A DNA stretch of 64,000 nucleotides. Source: Exiguobacterium profundum. Its GTDB lineage: Bacteria > Bacillota > Bacilli > Exiguobacteriales > Exiguobacteriaceae. The notes below the pieces were generated by a model, which saw only the letters and a list, made by a program, of their open reading frames with translations, did no database searches and was not told the origin of the DNA. The stretch lies in assembly GCF_001909285.1 (NCBI RefSeq), contig NZ_MRSV01000001.1:2064556-2128555 (forward strand). Direction: 5' to 3'. The translations under genes were made by a program, and so were the position numbers. This document shows positions 7,922 through 16,857 of the stretch, in pieces (the stretch's first letter is position 1; each line of letters opens with the position of its first letter).

Positions 7922-8781
7922 ATAGTTGATAACCATTTTGTCCACTCTTCAGGAGTGTCGCCAAGAAATGACCCATTGAATCGACCTCTCTCCAGACTGA
8001 CCGCATATCCACCGGCACCGATTTTTAAGTCAGGATGCTCGTTTTGAATATAATCCATCGCCTCTAACAAGTTCGGAATATGCTCAGTCAACGTACATGC
8101 GAAGATGAGACAAGAAGTGTCGATATCATGTAACGCTTTACTCAAATCTTCTTTCGGGAAACCCGCTCCCAAAAAGATGACGTCGTATCCATGTTGACGC
8201 AAATAGAGCGTGACAAACAATAATCCGATCTCATGCATCTCCTCAGGTGCACAGACACACGTGATACGTGGCAGGAACGGGTTCATCGGCATTTGAAGGG
8301 ACAACGTCGAAAGTCGCGCTCGTAAAAATGCCGTGGCGAAATGCTCGTGGGCGATGGTAATCGAGCCATTCTCCCATCGTGAACCGATTTCCATGAGCAG
8401 TGGTCCAATTACATCCTTTGTCACTTTTTCAAAACTGATCTTATTAAACGCACGGTTGATCAAATCATGGGCTGTCCGCTCATCAAATGAGAGCAACGCA
8501 TGGAGTAGCCCGTCTTTCAACTCCTCATCGTACAGTTTGATCGTTGTCGGTTCTGGCTCAGGCGCTTGATGAAGTTGTTGAATGGCTTGTGAGACAGAAA
8601 GCCCTTCTTTCTGCTTGTCCACGACCCATTTGATTTTTTCAACATCCTGATCTGAATACAGGCGGTGACCGGATTCTGTTCGGCTCGGCACGATAAACTG
8701 ATAGCGACGTTCCCAAGCGCGAATCGTCGTCGGATTGACGCCTGTCAAGGTCGCCACGGTCTTGATGGAGTATTTCGGCAT
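7918..8781 (-). CDS. MerR-type regulator with C-terminal B12-binding domain (CarH/LitR-like, candidate light sensor)
   Basis: 287 residues. An N-terminal MerR winged helix (about residues 4-70, with TTIRAWERRY) is followed by a helical cap and a cobalamin-binding Rossmann domain (about 172-287). Both CarH hallmarks are intact: W-x9-EH in the cap (Trp136, Glu146, His147) and E-x-H-x-x-G (Glu181, His183, Gly186), where the His is the lower axial cobalt ligand. In CarH, adenosylcobalamin drives tetramer formation on DNA and light breaks it. Such proteins usually repress carotenoid or photoprotection genes, but no such gene is adjacent here, so the target is unknown. Light sensing is inferred from the motifs. 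Confidence 0.83.
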   Translation of the reverse strand: MPKYSIKTVATLTGVNPTTIRAWERRYQFIVPSRTESGHRLYSDQDVEKIKWVVDKQKEGLSVSQAIQQLHQAPEPEPTTIKLYDEELKDGLLHALLSFDERTAHDLINRAFNKISFEKVTKDVIGPLLMEIGSRWENGSITIAHEHFATAFLRARLSTLSLQMPMNPFLPRITCVCAPEEMHEIGLLFVTLYLRQHGYDVIFLGAGFPKEDLSKALHDIDTSCLIFACTLTEHIPNLLEAMDYIQNEHPDLKIGAGGYAVSLERGRFNGSFLGDTPEEWTKWLSTI

Positions 8782-8810
8782 CTCCGCCCTCCTCTCTTAC
8801 TCGTTCTTAT

Positions 8811-8824
8811 GATATAAGTATATC
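8811..8824. promoter_or_regulatory. Perfect palindrome upstream of the MerR/B12 regulator (candidate operator)
   Basis: GATATA-AG-TATATC is a perfect 6+2+6 inverted repeat 30-43 bp before the regulator's start codon. MerR-family proteins bind inverted repeats at their own promoters, so autoregulation is a reasonable guess. AT-richness and -10-like sequences in the same place are the alternative explanation. Confidence 0.4.
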
Positions 8825-8875
8825 CTCAACGCAAGAGGTTTACCCCTTTTATTGTGCAATCGAGAATTTTTTAAG

Positions 8876-8907
8876 AATAAAAAAAGATGCGAACTCTGTT
8901 CGCACCT
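8876..8907 (-). terminator. Intrinsic terminator after the 66-residue membrane protein
   Basis: On the minus strand TGCGAAC-AGA-GTTCGCA (7-bp perfect stem) is followed closely by a run of seven T. Confidence 0.85.
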
Positions 8908-8910
8908 CGT

Positions 8911-9111
8911 TTAAAATATGGCGTGTCGCCCGATATATATGAAAATGAGAATAATCGCTAGCATGGCGAAGGTTAATGTCATCGCCAACGGGCGCTTCAT
9001 CCAGTTATCATTTAACTTCCTCTTCCGTTCGCCCTCTTGCCTCTCAGCTCGAGACGGCAACGTGTCCGCCAATTGCTCGCGTAAAGAATCCGCCTGATTC
9101 CGATGTCGCAA
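8911..9111 (-). CDS. Small single-pass membrane protein of unknown function
   Basis: A 66-residue protein. The first 40 residues are highly charged (Arg, Lys, Glu, Asp rich). One hydrophobic helix follows (about residues 43-60, from LAMTLTF to IFIYIG) and then a short basic tail. The start is TTG, supported by a strong AAAGGAGG 7 nt upstream. A clean terminator follows. It sits between recQ and the B12 regulator. I do not recognise the family. The good ribosome-binding site, coding-like composition and terminator argue that it is a real gene. Confidence 0.68.
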   Translation of the reverse strand: MRHRNQADSLREQLADTLPSRAERQEGERKRKLNDNWMKRPLAMTLTFAMLAIILIFIYIGRHAIF

Positions 9112-9152
9112 CGTATGCCCTCCTTTACCTTTTTTATCATTTTACTATGATA

Positions 9153-10580
9153 TTATTCAAAGGAAAAGATTTGCGTCAACCGAATTTTCCATTCTGTCAC
9201 ATTTTTTCGGACTATTTGCGGTGTATCCGGGAACGGAATCGGCCCACAAACATCACAGCATTCTTCTTGGTCGACCGTTTGTTCGGAGAAATAACGGAGC
9301 AAGTAATCGCGTCGGCATGTTCGGATGAGGGCATAATCCATCATTTGCCCGAGTTGACGATACCGATCTCGCTTTCTTTCTTTTACCCAATCGAGGGCTT
9401 CTTGAAGCGAACGTTCTGTCAACAATTGCTTCAGCAGGAGAAACTTCGGGTCTTCTTCGTTCATCCGTAACAACCTTGGTAGTTGCGCGAGCGACGTCCC
9501 GTTCTCACGTTCAAAGTAGGCTAGTCGCATGTCCTCGTCTTTCGGGTACTGTCCGTCGATTAAAAATTGTTGGATGCGTTCGTCGCCATCAGCATATAGA
9601 AGGACCGCGAATGCGGGTTGTCCGTCACGCCCCGCTCGTCCGATTTCCTGCATGTATGCCTCAACTGTTGCCGGCAACTGAAAATGAACGACAGAACGGA
9701 CGTTGTCTTTGTTCACACCCATCCCGAACGCACTCGTGCATACCATGACCGACACTTCGTCCCGTAAAAACTGGGACTGCACGAGTCGCCTGTCTTCCGT
9801 AGACATGCCTCCATGGTAAAACAATGCATCCTCTAGCTCAAAGGCTAACGCCTCTGCCTCGCGACGGGTCGCCGTGTAAACGACTGCAGGTTTGGGAATC
9901 GCTTGAATCAACTCTTTCAATCGCTCAAGTTTCTTCTCCTTTTCCAACCGTTCAACCAACAATCGGATTTCCGGACGATTGGCAGAGTGGACGAATTGTT
10001 CAGGTGAGAACAGTGCCAGCTTTTCAATGATGTCCTGTTTCACGCCTTCTGGCGCCGTCGCCGTGACCGCCATACACTGGGGGCTCCCAATCTGTTTTCG
10101 CAACTCACCTAAACGCGCATACTCAGGACGGAACTCATGCCCCCATTGTGAGATACAGTGCGCCTCGTCAATGACGAGCATTTGAATTTTCACATTCGCC
10201 AGAGCACGCGTTACATAAGGAACGGCCAATTGTTCGGGTGAAAGATATAAAAAACGGTAACGTTTCAAATGGTTGATGATGTCCTGCTTCTCTTCAGCCG
10301 ATTCCATCGACGTCAAACGAGCGACACCACGCTCTCCCCGTTCTCGTATATGAAGCATCTGGTCCTCAATGAGTGAGAGTAACGGCGAAACAATCACCGT
10401 GAGCCCTTGATTTTTAATATAAGAAGGGAGTTGGAACGTCAGCGATTTCCCCGCCCCCGTCGGCATGACGGCCAATACATCCTGCCCTTCGATCACGGCA
10501 TGTATGATGTCGTGTTGCCCAGGACGAAACGATTCATACCCGAACACTCGTTTTAATGTCGCTTCATACAAAACTCTCAC
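9153..10580 (-). CDS. recQ: RecQ-family ATP-dependent DNA helicase (RecS-like)
   Basis: A 475-residue 3'-5' helicase. Motif I is PTGAGKS, the DEAH box lies in DEAHCISQWGHEFRP, and motif VI is QEIGRAGRDGQP, all intact. A C-terminal cysteine cluster (RTCRRDYL...EECCDVC) matches the RecQ zinc-binding region. No HRDC domain follows, so it resembles the short B. subtilis RecS (YpbC) rather than long RecQ. The start is GTG and the gene overlaps ypbB by 17 bp, as in the Bacillus ypbB-recS pair. The role is in unwinding recombination and repair intermediates. Confidence 0.92.
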   Translation of the reverse strand: MRVLYEATLKRVFGYESFRPGQHDIIHAVIEGQDVLAVMPTGAGKSLTFQLPSYIKNQGLTVIVSPLLSLIEDQMLHIRERGERGVARLTSMESAEEKQDIINHLKRYRFLYLSPEQLAVPYVTRALANVKIQMLVIDEAHCISQWGHEFRPEYARLGELRKQIGSPQCMAVTATAPEGVKQDIIEKLALFSPEQFVHSANRPEIRLLVERLEKEKKLERLKELIQAIPKPAVVYTATRREAEALAFELEDALFYHGGMSTEDRRLVQSQFLRDEVSVMVCTSAFGMGVNKDNVRSVVHFQLPATVEAYMQEIGRAGRDGQPAFAVLLYADGDERIQQFLIDGQYPKDEDMRLAYFERENGTSLAQLPRLLRMNEEDPKFLLLKQLLTERSLQEALDWVKERKRDRYRQLGQMMDYALIRTCRRDYLLRYFSEQTVDQEECCDVCGPIPFPDTPQIVRKNVTEWKIRLTQIFSFE

Positions 10581-11586
10581 CTCGTTTCAGTCTGGCGAAG
10601 ACGAGTCGAATTTGAAAATAACTGACACGCCCCATTTTCTCAAATATCGGTTTCAAAGCCCAGCTATCCGGATGCCGCAACTCTTCAATCGTGACCACAT
10701 CCTCCATCGGTACAAATTGTTCGAGCGGGAAGACTTCTAAATACATCGCCATCTCGACGACATGGTCTTCAATCGTACTCGTACGTAAACACCGTTTCGC
10801 TTGAACCTGTTGGAACGTGTACCCCTTTAAGAACAATTCATATGACTCACGTGCTGAATAAGTCATCCGGTCCGTCGATAAGCCGTACGTAAACCCCCGT
10901 AGTTTGGCATCATCCGGCAAGACCATCAACAGTTCGTTCCATCCGGCCAAAAAATACAAACGAGCCGTTTCGGCATCAACATGAAGCAGGCTGGCGATTT
11001 GTTCATATGTCAAACCCGTCTCAAACGCTCCTGTGAATCGATAGACGACGGCCGTCGCATACGGGTCCCCGATTTGTTCAAGTGCTTGTTCAATCTCTTG
11101 ATGAAACGTTCGCATGAGCGCTTTCCAATCCCGATCAAGATGTAACAACTGCTTGACCCATTGCTCTGCTGGACGATCGGCTTGTACAGGATAAAATGTA
11201 CGGGCGTGTTCTTTTGACATGAACGTCTGCACGAACAAACTCAAGCGTTTCCATGTGGTCGCGTTATAATCACGGCGTTCCCCGCCCAACCGCTTGAATA
11301 GTTGCTCAACCGATTCAGGTGAAGCTAGTAATTCTCCCGCCTCTGTCAATCTAAATCGTTTACGATCGAGCCATCCTCGTTTTTCAAGTTGTTTTAGCAC
11401 AGACTCGTATGAATAAGCCGTCTGCGGAAACTGTCCAAAAAGAGGCTCCAACTCGTAAAAAAATGCGTCCTGTAGCGTTGTGGCCGAACGCTTTCCATTC
11501 AGGACATGGTAGAGACTTCGCTCACTCCGTTCTCCATTTAATCGTTTAATGGCCAGCAGTAGAACTCCATCCGCTAAATGAACCAA
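10564..11586 (-). CDS. ypbB: YpbB-like helix-turn-helix protein encoded with RecQ
   Basis: 340 residues, with a helix-turn-helix-like segment at the C-terminal end (around the region with SYFQIRLVFARL) and another helical repeat near residues 195-260. It matches YpbB by position: directly upstream of and overlapping recQ, divergent from fer. Its biochemical function is unknown; the tight coupling suggests it acts with the helicase. The start is TTG with AAGGAAG upstream. Confidence 0.8.
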   Translation of the reverse strand: MVHLADGVLLLAIKRLNGERSERSLYHVLNGKRSATTLQDAFFYELEPLFGQFPQTAYSYESVLKQLEKRGWLDRKRFRLTEAGELLASPESVEQLFKRLGGERRDYNATTWKRLSLFVQTFMSKEHARTFYPVQADRPAEQWVKQLLHLDRDWKALMRTFHQEIEQALEQIGDPYATAVVYRFTGAFETGLTYEQIASLLHVDAETARLYFLAGWNELLMVLPDDAKLRGFTYGLSTDRMTYSARESYELFLKGYTFQQVQAKRCLRTSTIEDHVVEMAMYLEVFPLEQFVPMEDVVTIEELRHPDSWALKPIFEKMGRVSYFQIRLVFARLKRGESFV

Positions 11587-11641
11587 ATCGTCACTTCCTT
11601 AAAAAAATCATTATCCTACCAAAAAGACGCTCGTTTCCTCA

Positions 11642-11670
11642 TTGAAATAATTGGGTATGTAGACTACAAT
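11642..11670 (+). promoter_or_regulatory. Sigma-A promoter of fer
   Basis: TTGAAA (11642-11647) and TACAAT (11665-11670) with a 17-bp spacer, about 58 bp upstream of the fer start. Confidence 0.75.
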
Positions 11671-11698
11671 TACTCATAGTCAGTAGAATGATTTCTAA

Positions 11699-11977
<279 letters not shown>

Positions 11978-11982
11978 TCGTG

Positions 11983-12020
11983 AAAGACATATCGGTCCTC
12001 TGACCGATATGTCTTTTTTT
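11983..12020 (+). terminator. fer terminator
   Basis: AAAGACATATCGGTC and its complement form a long perfect stem around a 4-5 nt loop, ending in a T-run. Confidence 0.92.
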
Positions 12021-12073
12021 ATGTTTCTCGCATGTAACCTAGTCTAATCATGACATCTCTAGGCAAGTATATC

Positions 12074-12108
12074 AAAAAAGGTTGTTTGGCTTAAGCACCA
12101 AACAACCT
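12074..12108 (-). terminator. Terminator of the nup operon
   Basis: On the minus strand AGGTTGTTTGG and its complement form an 11-bp perfect stem with an 8-nt loop, followed by six T. Confidence 0.92.
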
Positions 12109-12138
12109 GGATGAAATGGACATATGTCCTATCTCGAA

Positions 12139-13098
12139 TTAACGTTTCCCTTTAATATATGGGATACCGACCGACTTCGGCGCATCCGCACGACCAACGA
12201 GTCCAGCGAGAGCAAGAATCGTGAGCGCGTATGGCGCAATCAAGAGCAAGAGCTGCGGCACGTTGTTGATGACCGGTAAGTTGCTTCCGATAATCGAAAG
12301 GGCTTGAGCGAATCCAAAGAATAATCCGGCACCAAGCGCACCGAGCGGATTCCATTTACCGAAAATCATTGCGGCAATCGCCAAGAACCCTTGACCAACG
12401 ATTGTCGTTCCACTGAAGTTCGTAGTGACCGTTACAGCATAGACCGCTCCGGCAAGACCACCAAACGCACCAGATAGCATGACGCCCATGAAGCGCATTT
12501 TCGTGACGTTGATTCCCATCGTATCAGCGGCCATCGGATGTTCACCGACCGAACGAAGACGAAGTCCAAACGGTGTCTTGAAGATGACGAACCAGACGAC
12601 GAACGCCAAGGCGATTGCAACGAACGACGTGTACTGAACGTTAATAAAGAACATCTTTAACACGGGAATATCTGATAAGAAGGGTACATTCTCTTTTGCG
12701 ATCCGGTACTCGATAAAGTCCGTCTGTCCTTTGTTGTAAAGAACACGCACGACGAAGATGGCGAGACCGATGGCGAGCATGTTGATGGCCACCCCGAGAA
12801 CCGTCTGGTCCGCACGCCAAAGGATGGCAGGAACAGCCAAGAAGAGGGAGAACAATGCACCGACTACCATGGCAACAAGTAAGGCAATCCATGGACTAGA
12901 GGCTCCGACACCTAAATCAGTCAAGGTGAGCGTCGTGATGATTCCTGTCGCGGCACCGATGACCATGATTCCTTCAAGGGCGATGTTGACGACACCAGAA
13001 CGTTCACTAAAGATTCCACCAAGTGCTGCGATAATGAGTGGAGTCGCATAGGCAAGCGCAACCGGAACGACGATATAAAGGACTTCTAAGAAGTTCAT
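12139..13098 (-). CDS. nupQ: Nucleoside ABC transporter, permease NupQ-like
   Basis: A 319-residue polytopic membrane protein of the BMP-type (RbsC-like) permease family, with about 8-10 hydrophobic helices. The N-terminal signature GGIFSERSGVVNIALEGIM is characteristic of YufQ/NupQ permeases. It pairs with NupP to form the translocation channel for purine nucleosides. The start overlaps the nupP stop by 4 bp. It is the last gene of the nupNOPQ operon. Substrate specificity (guanosine in B. subtilis) is by homology. Confidence 0.88.
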   Translation of the reverse strand: MNFLEVLYIVVPVALAYATPLIIAALGGIFSERSGVVNIALEGIMVIGAATGIITTLTLTDLGVGASSPWIALLVAMVVGALFSLFLAVPAILWRADQTVLGVAINMLAIGLAIFVVRVLYNKGQTDFIEYRIAKENVPFLSDIPVLKMFFINVQYTSFVAIALAFVVWFVIFKTPFGLRLRSVGEHPMAADTMGINVTKMRFMGVMLSGAFGGLAGAVYAVTVTTNFSGTTIVGQGFLAIAAMIFGKWNPLGALGAGLFFGFAQALSIIGSNLPVINNVPQLLLLIAPYALTILALAGLVGRADAPKSVGIPYIKGKR

Positions 13099-14159
13099 TT
13101 TTTCTCCACTCTTTTCTTACGATTTCCTTTAAGTTTCTCAATGGCATAGTTAATCGCATATCCAGACGCTACAAAGATGACGATGGCTGCGATGATAACT
13201 TTGACGAGCTCTGACGGTACGTTCGCACCAAGTTGCATCGCCAATCCGCCGATATTCAACCCTGCGAAGAGAATCGCTGCTAGAATGACCCCAATCGCGG
13301 TGTTCGCACCGAGTAGGGCGACGGCAATCCCATCAAATCCGACACCAGTGAACGATGCCGAGAGGGTCATACTGCCGAACGTTCCAAGACCTTCCATCGC
13401 TCCAGCGAGACCAGCGAACATACCGGAGATGACGAACGATAGCACGATGTTACGGTTGACGCTCATCCCTGCATACTGTGACGCATGTTTGTTAAACCCG
13501 ACGGCACGTAACTCATAACCGAGTGTCGTACGTTGAAGGATGTAGTAGTACACGATTGCTGCAAGCACAGCGACAAGCACACCCCAGTGAAGACGTGAAT
13601 ACGTCGTCAACTCTTGGAGCCATGGCGAAGCAAGTGACGCTGAATCGTTGATTGACTCCGTACGCTCGTTCGTTACGCCGATGACGTTACGTAAAATCGC
13701 GTTTGTCGTGTATAAGGCAATATAGTTCATCATGATAGACGTAATGACTTCATGAACATAAAACTTCGCTTTCAAGAACCCAGGAACGAACGCCCAAATT
13801 GCTGCTGCAACCATTGCCGCTAGAAGTGCGAGCGGTAAATGGATAAACATCGGCAAGTCGAAGTTAATTCCTACATAGACGGCTGCGACCCACCCAATTA
13901 ACACTTGTCCTTCTACCCCGATGTTGAATAGCCCTGTACGGAAGGCGAACGCAACCGCAAGACCTGAGAAAATAAGTGGGGCTGCAGCACGCAATGTTTC
14001 ACCGACGGCATACGGACTACCGAACATGCCCTCAAATAACGAGATAAACCCTTGAACCGGGTCGTATCCACCAATCAACATGACGATAGCACCGACGAGT
14101 AGTCCTAAAATGATGGATAGGAATGGAATGAGAAGTTGGTTTAAACTTAATTTTTTCAT
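13095..14159 (-). CDS. nupP: Nucleoside ABC transporter, permease NupP-like
   Basis: A 354-residue polytopic permease, second channel subunit of the importer. The family signature FRTGLFNIGVEGQ lies near residue 75, and hydrophobic helices run from the N-terminus to about residue 340. A short Lys/Arg-rich tail is cytoplasmic. It overlaps nupO by 4 bp and nupQ by 4 bp, so the three are translationally coupled. Confidence 0.88.
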   Translation of the reverse strand: MKKLSLNQLLIPFLSIILGLLVGAIVMLIGGYDPVQGFISLFEGMFGSPYAVGETLRAAAPLIFSGLAVAFAFRTGLFNIGVEGQVLIGWVAAVYVGINFDLPMFIHLPLALLAAMVAAAIWAFVPGFLKAKFYVHEVITSIMMNYIALYTTNAILRNVIGVTNERTESINDSASLASPWLQELTTYSRLHWGVLVAVLAAIVYYYILQRTTLGYELRAVGFNKHASQYAGMSVNRNIVLSFVISGMFAGLAGAMEGLGTFGSMTLSASFTGVGFDGIAVALLGANTAIGVILAAILFAGLNIGGLAMQLGANVPSELVKVIIAAIVIFVASGYAINYAIEKLKGNRKKRVEKK

Positions 14160-15682
14160 TCTGTTTCGTCCCCTCTCTTACCGCCGGCCATCAAGAAGCC
14201 TAGCTCTTGCTCCGTCGTCTCTTTCGGATCACGAATCCCTACAATTTTTCCTTCGTAGTTAACAGCGATACGGTCGGATACGTGTAAAATCTCATCAAGT
14301 TCAAACGAGATGAGTAAGACGGCGCGTCCTTTTTCACGTTCTTTAATAAGCTGCTCGTGAATAAATTCAATCGCACCTACGTCAAGACCACGAGTCGGTT
14401 GAGCGGCGATGAGTAAATCTGGTGAGCGATCGACTTCACGTGCAATGATTGCTTTCTGTTGGTTCCCTCCCGAGAGAGCACGCGCTGGAACATCAATTGA
14501 TGGAGTTCGGACGTCAAACTTCTCAATCAACGCCTTCGCCTTCTCAGCCACAGCTTTATAGTTCATGAGACCTCGTTTCGAGAACGGTTCTTTATAGTAC
14601 GTTTGAAGTACCATGTTGTCACGAATCGAGTAGTCAAGAACAAGTCCGTGTTTATGACGATCTTGCGGGATGTGTCCGATCCCTGCCTCGGTCATCTTAC
14701 GCGGCGTGTGTCCGGTGACATCTTTTCCGTTGAGCAACACTTTACCAGACTCCGGCTTTTTCAAACCTGAAATGGCTTCAATCAACTCCGTCTGACCATT
14801 CCCGTCAATCCCGGCAATTCCAAGTACTTCTCCAGCACGAATCTGTAAATCCAATCCTTCAACGACTTTCAAACCGCGACCATCTTTGACGACGAGGTTT
14901 TGAACGTCCAGAACGACTTGTTGTGGATCGGCTTTCGAATATTCTGCATCAAAGTTTACTTCGCGACCAACCATCATTTCAGCTAAACTGTCTTCATTTA
15001 CCGTCTCGTCGACCTCTACCGTTCCAATGTAGCGTCCACGACGAATGACAGTACAGCGGTCCGCAACTTGCATGATTTCCTTCAGCTTGTGCGTAATCAA
15101 GATGATCGACTTACCTTCAGCAATCAGACGTTTCATAATTTGGATAAGTTCTTGAATCTCTTGTGGTGTCAACACTGCCGTCGGTTCATAAAAAATCAGA
15201 ATATCTGCTCCACGATAGAGCGTCTTCAAGATTTCAACACGTTGTTGCATGCCGACTGAAATATCTTCAATCTTCGCATCCGGATCAATTCTAAGTCCGT
15301 ATTGCTCCGAAATCTCCATGACCTTCTTCCGAGCAGTGGCGCGATCGATTGTGATGCCACTCTTTGGCTCAAGACCAAGAATGATATTTTCAGTGACCGT
15401 GAATTTTTCAACCAACATAAAGTGTTGATGGACCATTCCGATCCCAAGTTCGTTGGCGATGTTCGGATTTTCAATATTCACTTTCTTTCCGTGTACGCGA
15501 ATCTCTCCGCCTTCAGGCTGATAGAGACCAAACAACACGTTCATGAGCGTCGATTTCCCGGCCCCGTTTTCTCCTAAAAGTGCATGGATTTCTCCTTTAC
15601 GCAATTGGAGCGTGATATTGTCGTTCGCAACGAACGTACCGAACTCTTTTCGAATATTTAGCATTTCAATTACATATTCCAA
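14156..15682 (-). CDS. nupO: Nucleoside ABC transporter, double-NBD ATPase NupO-like, Walker B Asp replaced by Tyr
   Basis: A 508-residue fused ATPase with two nucleotide-binding domains. NBD1 has Walker A GENGAGKST (residues 38-46) and the signature ISVGMQQR. Its Walker B, however, reads ILIFYEPTAV where the family has ILILDEPTAV, so Leu164 and Asp165 are Phe and Tyr (codons at 15188-15193). Loss of that Asp should abolish Mg-ATP binding at this site. NBD2 has a degenerate Walker A (GIDGNGQTE) and LIAAQPTRGLD, both normal for this family. The gene lies directly downstream of the broken nupN, and two adjacent base changes could explain the substitution. It may be a sequence error or decay of the operon. 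Confidence 0.88.
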   Translation of the reverse strand: MEYVIEMLNIRKEFGTFVANDNITLQLRKGEIHALLGENGAGKSTLMNVLFGLYQPEGGEIRVHGKKVNIENPNIANELGIGMVHQHFMLVEKFTVTENIILGLEPKSGITIDRATARKKVMEISEQYGLRIDPDAKIEDISVGMQQRVEILKTLYRGADILIFYEPTAVLTPQEIQELIQIMKRLIAEGKSIILITHKLKEIMQVADRCTVIRRGRYIGTVEVDETVNEDSLAEMMVGREVNFDAEYSKADPQQVVLDVQNLVVKDGRGLKVVEGLDLQIRAGEVLGIAGIDGNGQTELIEAISGLKKPESGKVLLNGKDVTGHTPRKMTEAGIGHIPQDRHKHGLVLDYSIRDNMVLQTYYKEPFSKRGLMNYKAVAEKAKALIEKFDVRTPSIDVPARALSGGNQQKAIIAREVDRSPDLLIAAQPTRGLDVGAIEFIHEQLIKEREKGRAVLLISFELDEILHVSDRIAVNYEGKIVGIRDPKETTEQELGFLMAGGKRGDETE

Positions 15683-15706
15683 GGAAGTTCACCCCTAACT
15701 TTAAGT

Positions 15707-15730
15707 AAAGGGAGACCACATGGGTCCCCC
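15707..15730 (-). terminator. Hairpin between nupN and nupO (attenuator-like)
   Basis: On the minus strand GGGGGACC-CATGT-GGTCTCCC gives an 8-bp stem with one G-U pair, followed by the short T-rich TTTACTT. Such partial terminators after solute-binding-protein genes often lower expression of the downstream transporter genes or protect the upstream mRNA. Confidence 0.5.
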
Positions 15731-15745
15731 CTCAACTCAAACAAA

Positions 15746-16831
15746 TTATTTTACGTTTTTCATGAACTCTTCGAACTCAGCGTCAGTTGCTGGTGCAACA
15801 ACATCACCATCGATGATTTGTTGACGATACTCATCAACTTTAGTGAGCACGTCTGCAGCAACGTTTTCTTCAGAAGTTGGTGCGATTCCTACACCTTCAT
15901 CTTTAAGTGAGAATTCAACCACTTCACCAGCTGGGAACTTACCGTCCATTGCCATTTTCGACACTTCGAGTGTCGCTGTATCTACACGTTTAACCATTGA
16001 CGTAAGAGTAACGTTCTCTGGAAGACCTTCTTCGTACTGGTCACGGTCAACCCCGATGACCCAAACTTCTTCACCGTTTTTCTTACGGTTTTTCGCTTCA
16101 GTTTATACACCTACACCTGTACCACCAGCTGCATGATAGATGATATCAGATCCTGATCCATACATACCTGACGCAATTGCAGTTCCTTTTTCAGCTGAGT
16201 TGAAGTCTTCAGCATATTTTACGTCGATTGTCGCATCAGGGTTTACAGCCATGACACCAGCTTTAAATCCATTTTCAAACTTCTTGATCAAGTCTGATTC
16301 TACTCCACCGATGAAACCAACTTTATCAGTCGTCGTTGTAAGACCAGCTACTACACCTACGAGGAATGAACCTTCTTGTTCCTTAAACGTGATTGAAGCA
16401 ACGTTCGGTGCATCTACAACCGAGTCAACGATTGCAAAGTTGTTATCAGGGAATTGTTCTGCAACTTTTCCGATATCCTCTGCCATCAAGAAACCGATTC
16501 CGTAGATCAAATCAAATTGATCACGTGCCAATTGTTGCAAGTTAGGCTGATAGTCTGCTTGTTTTGCTGATTGAAGATATTTGTATCCTTCGTTTTCAGT
16601 TAAGCTATTTTCTTCCCCAAACTTTTTCAAACCTTCTTAAGCTGATTGGTTGAATGACTTGTCATCAACACCACCAGTATCCGTGACCATTGCAACTTTG
16701 AAGTCGCTACCTTCTCCGCCTTCACCGTTTGAAGATGAGCCTTCGTTGTCATCTCCACCGCATGCTGCGAGTACTGTAGAGAGTGTGAGTCCTGCTGCTA
16801 AAGCTGAGAGAATCGTTTTCTTTTTGTTCAT
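15746..16831 (-). pseudogene. nupN: BMP-family nucleoside-binding lipoprotein NupN-like, interrupted by two in-frame TAA codons
   Basis: One uninterrupted frame of 362 codons encodes a BMP/Med family substrate-binding lipoprotein, apart from TAA at codon 65 (16637-16639) and codon 243 (16103-16105). The parts in order are a signal peptide with lipobox LAAC (Cys24), a Gly/Ser/Glu-rich linker, [15 protein letters not shown] then stop where the family has Trp, the central domain ending AAGGTGVGV then stop where the family has Phe, and a normal C-terminus. No indel is needed: all three pieces share the frame and total family length (361 aa). As written, only a 64-residue truncated lipoprotein would be made. 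A CcpA-type site lies upstream. Confidence 0.85.
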
Positions 16832-16857
16832 CTTTTTCGTGTTTCCCCTTTCGGTTC

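Noticed and set aside
14156-15682. Degenerate second nucleotide-binding domain of NupO as another lesion
   Set aside because: GNGQTE and LIAAQPTRGLD are usual for BMP-type importer ATPases; only the Walker B change in the first domain is abnormal.
15746-16831. Frameshift as the cause of the broken nupN
   Set aside because: All three parts lie in the same frame and the codon count fits the family without insertion or deletion.
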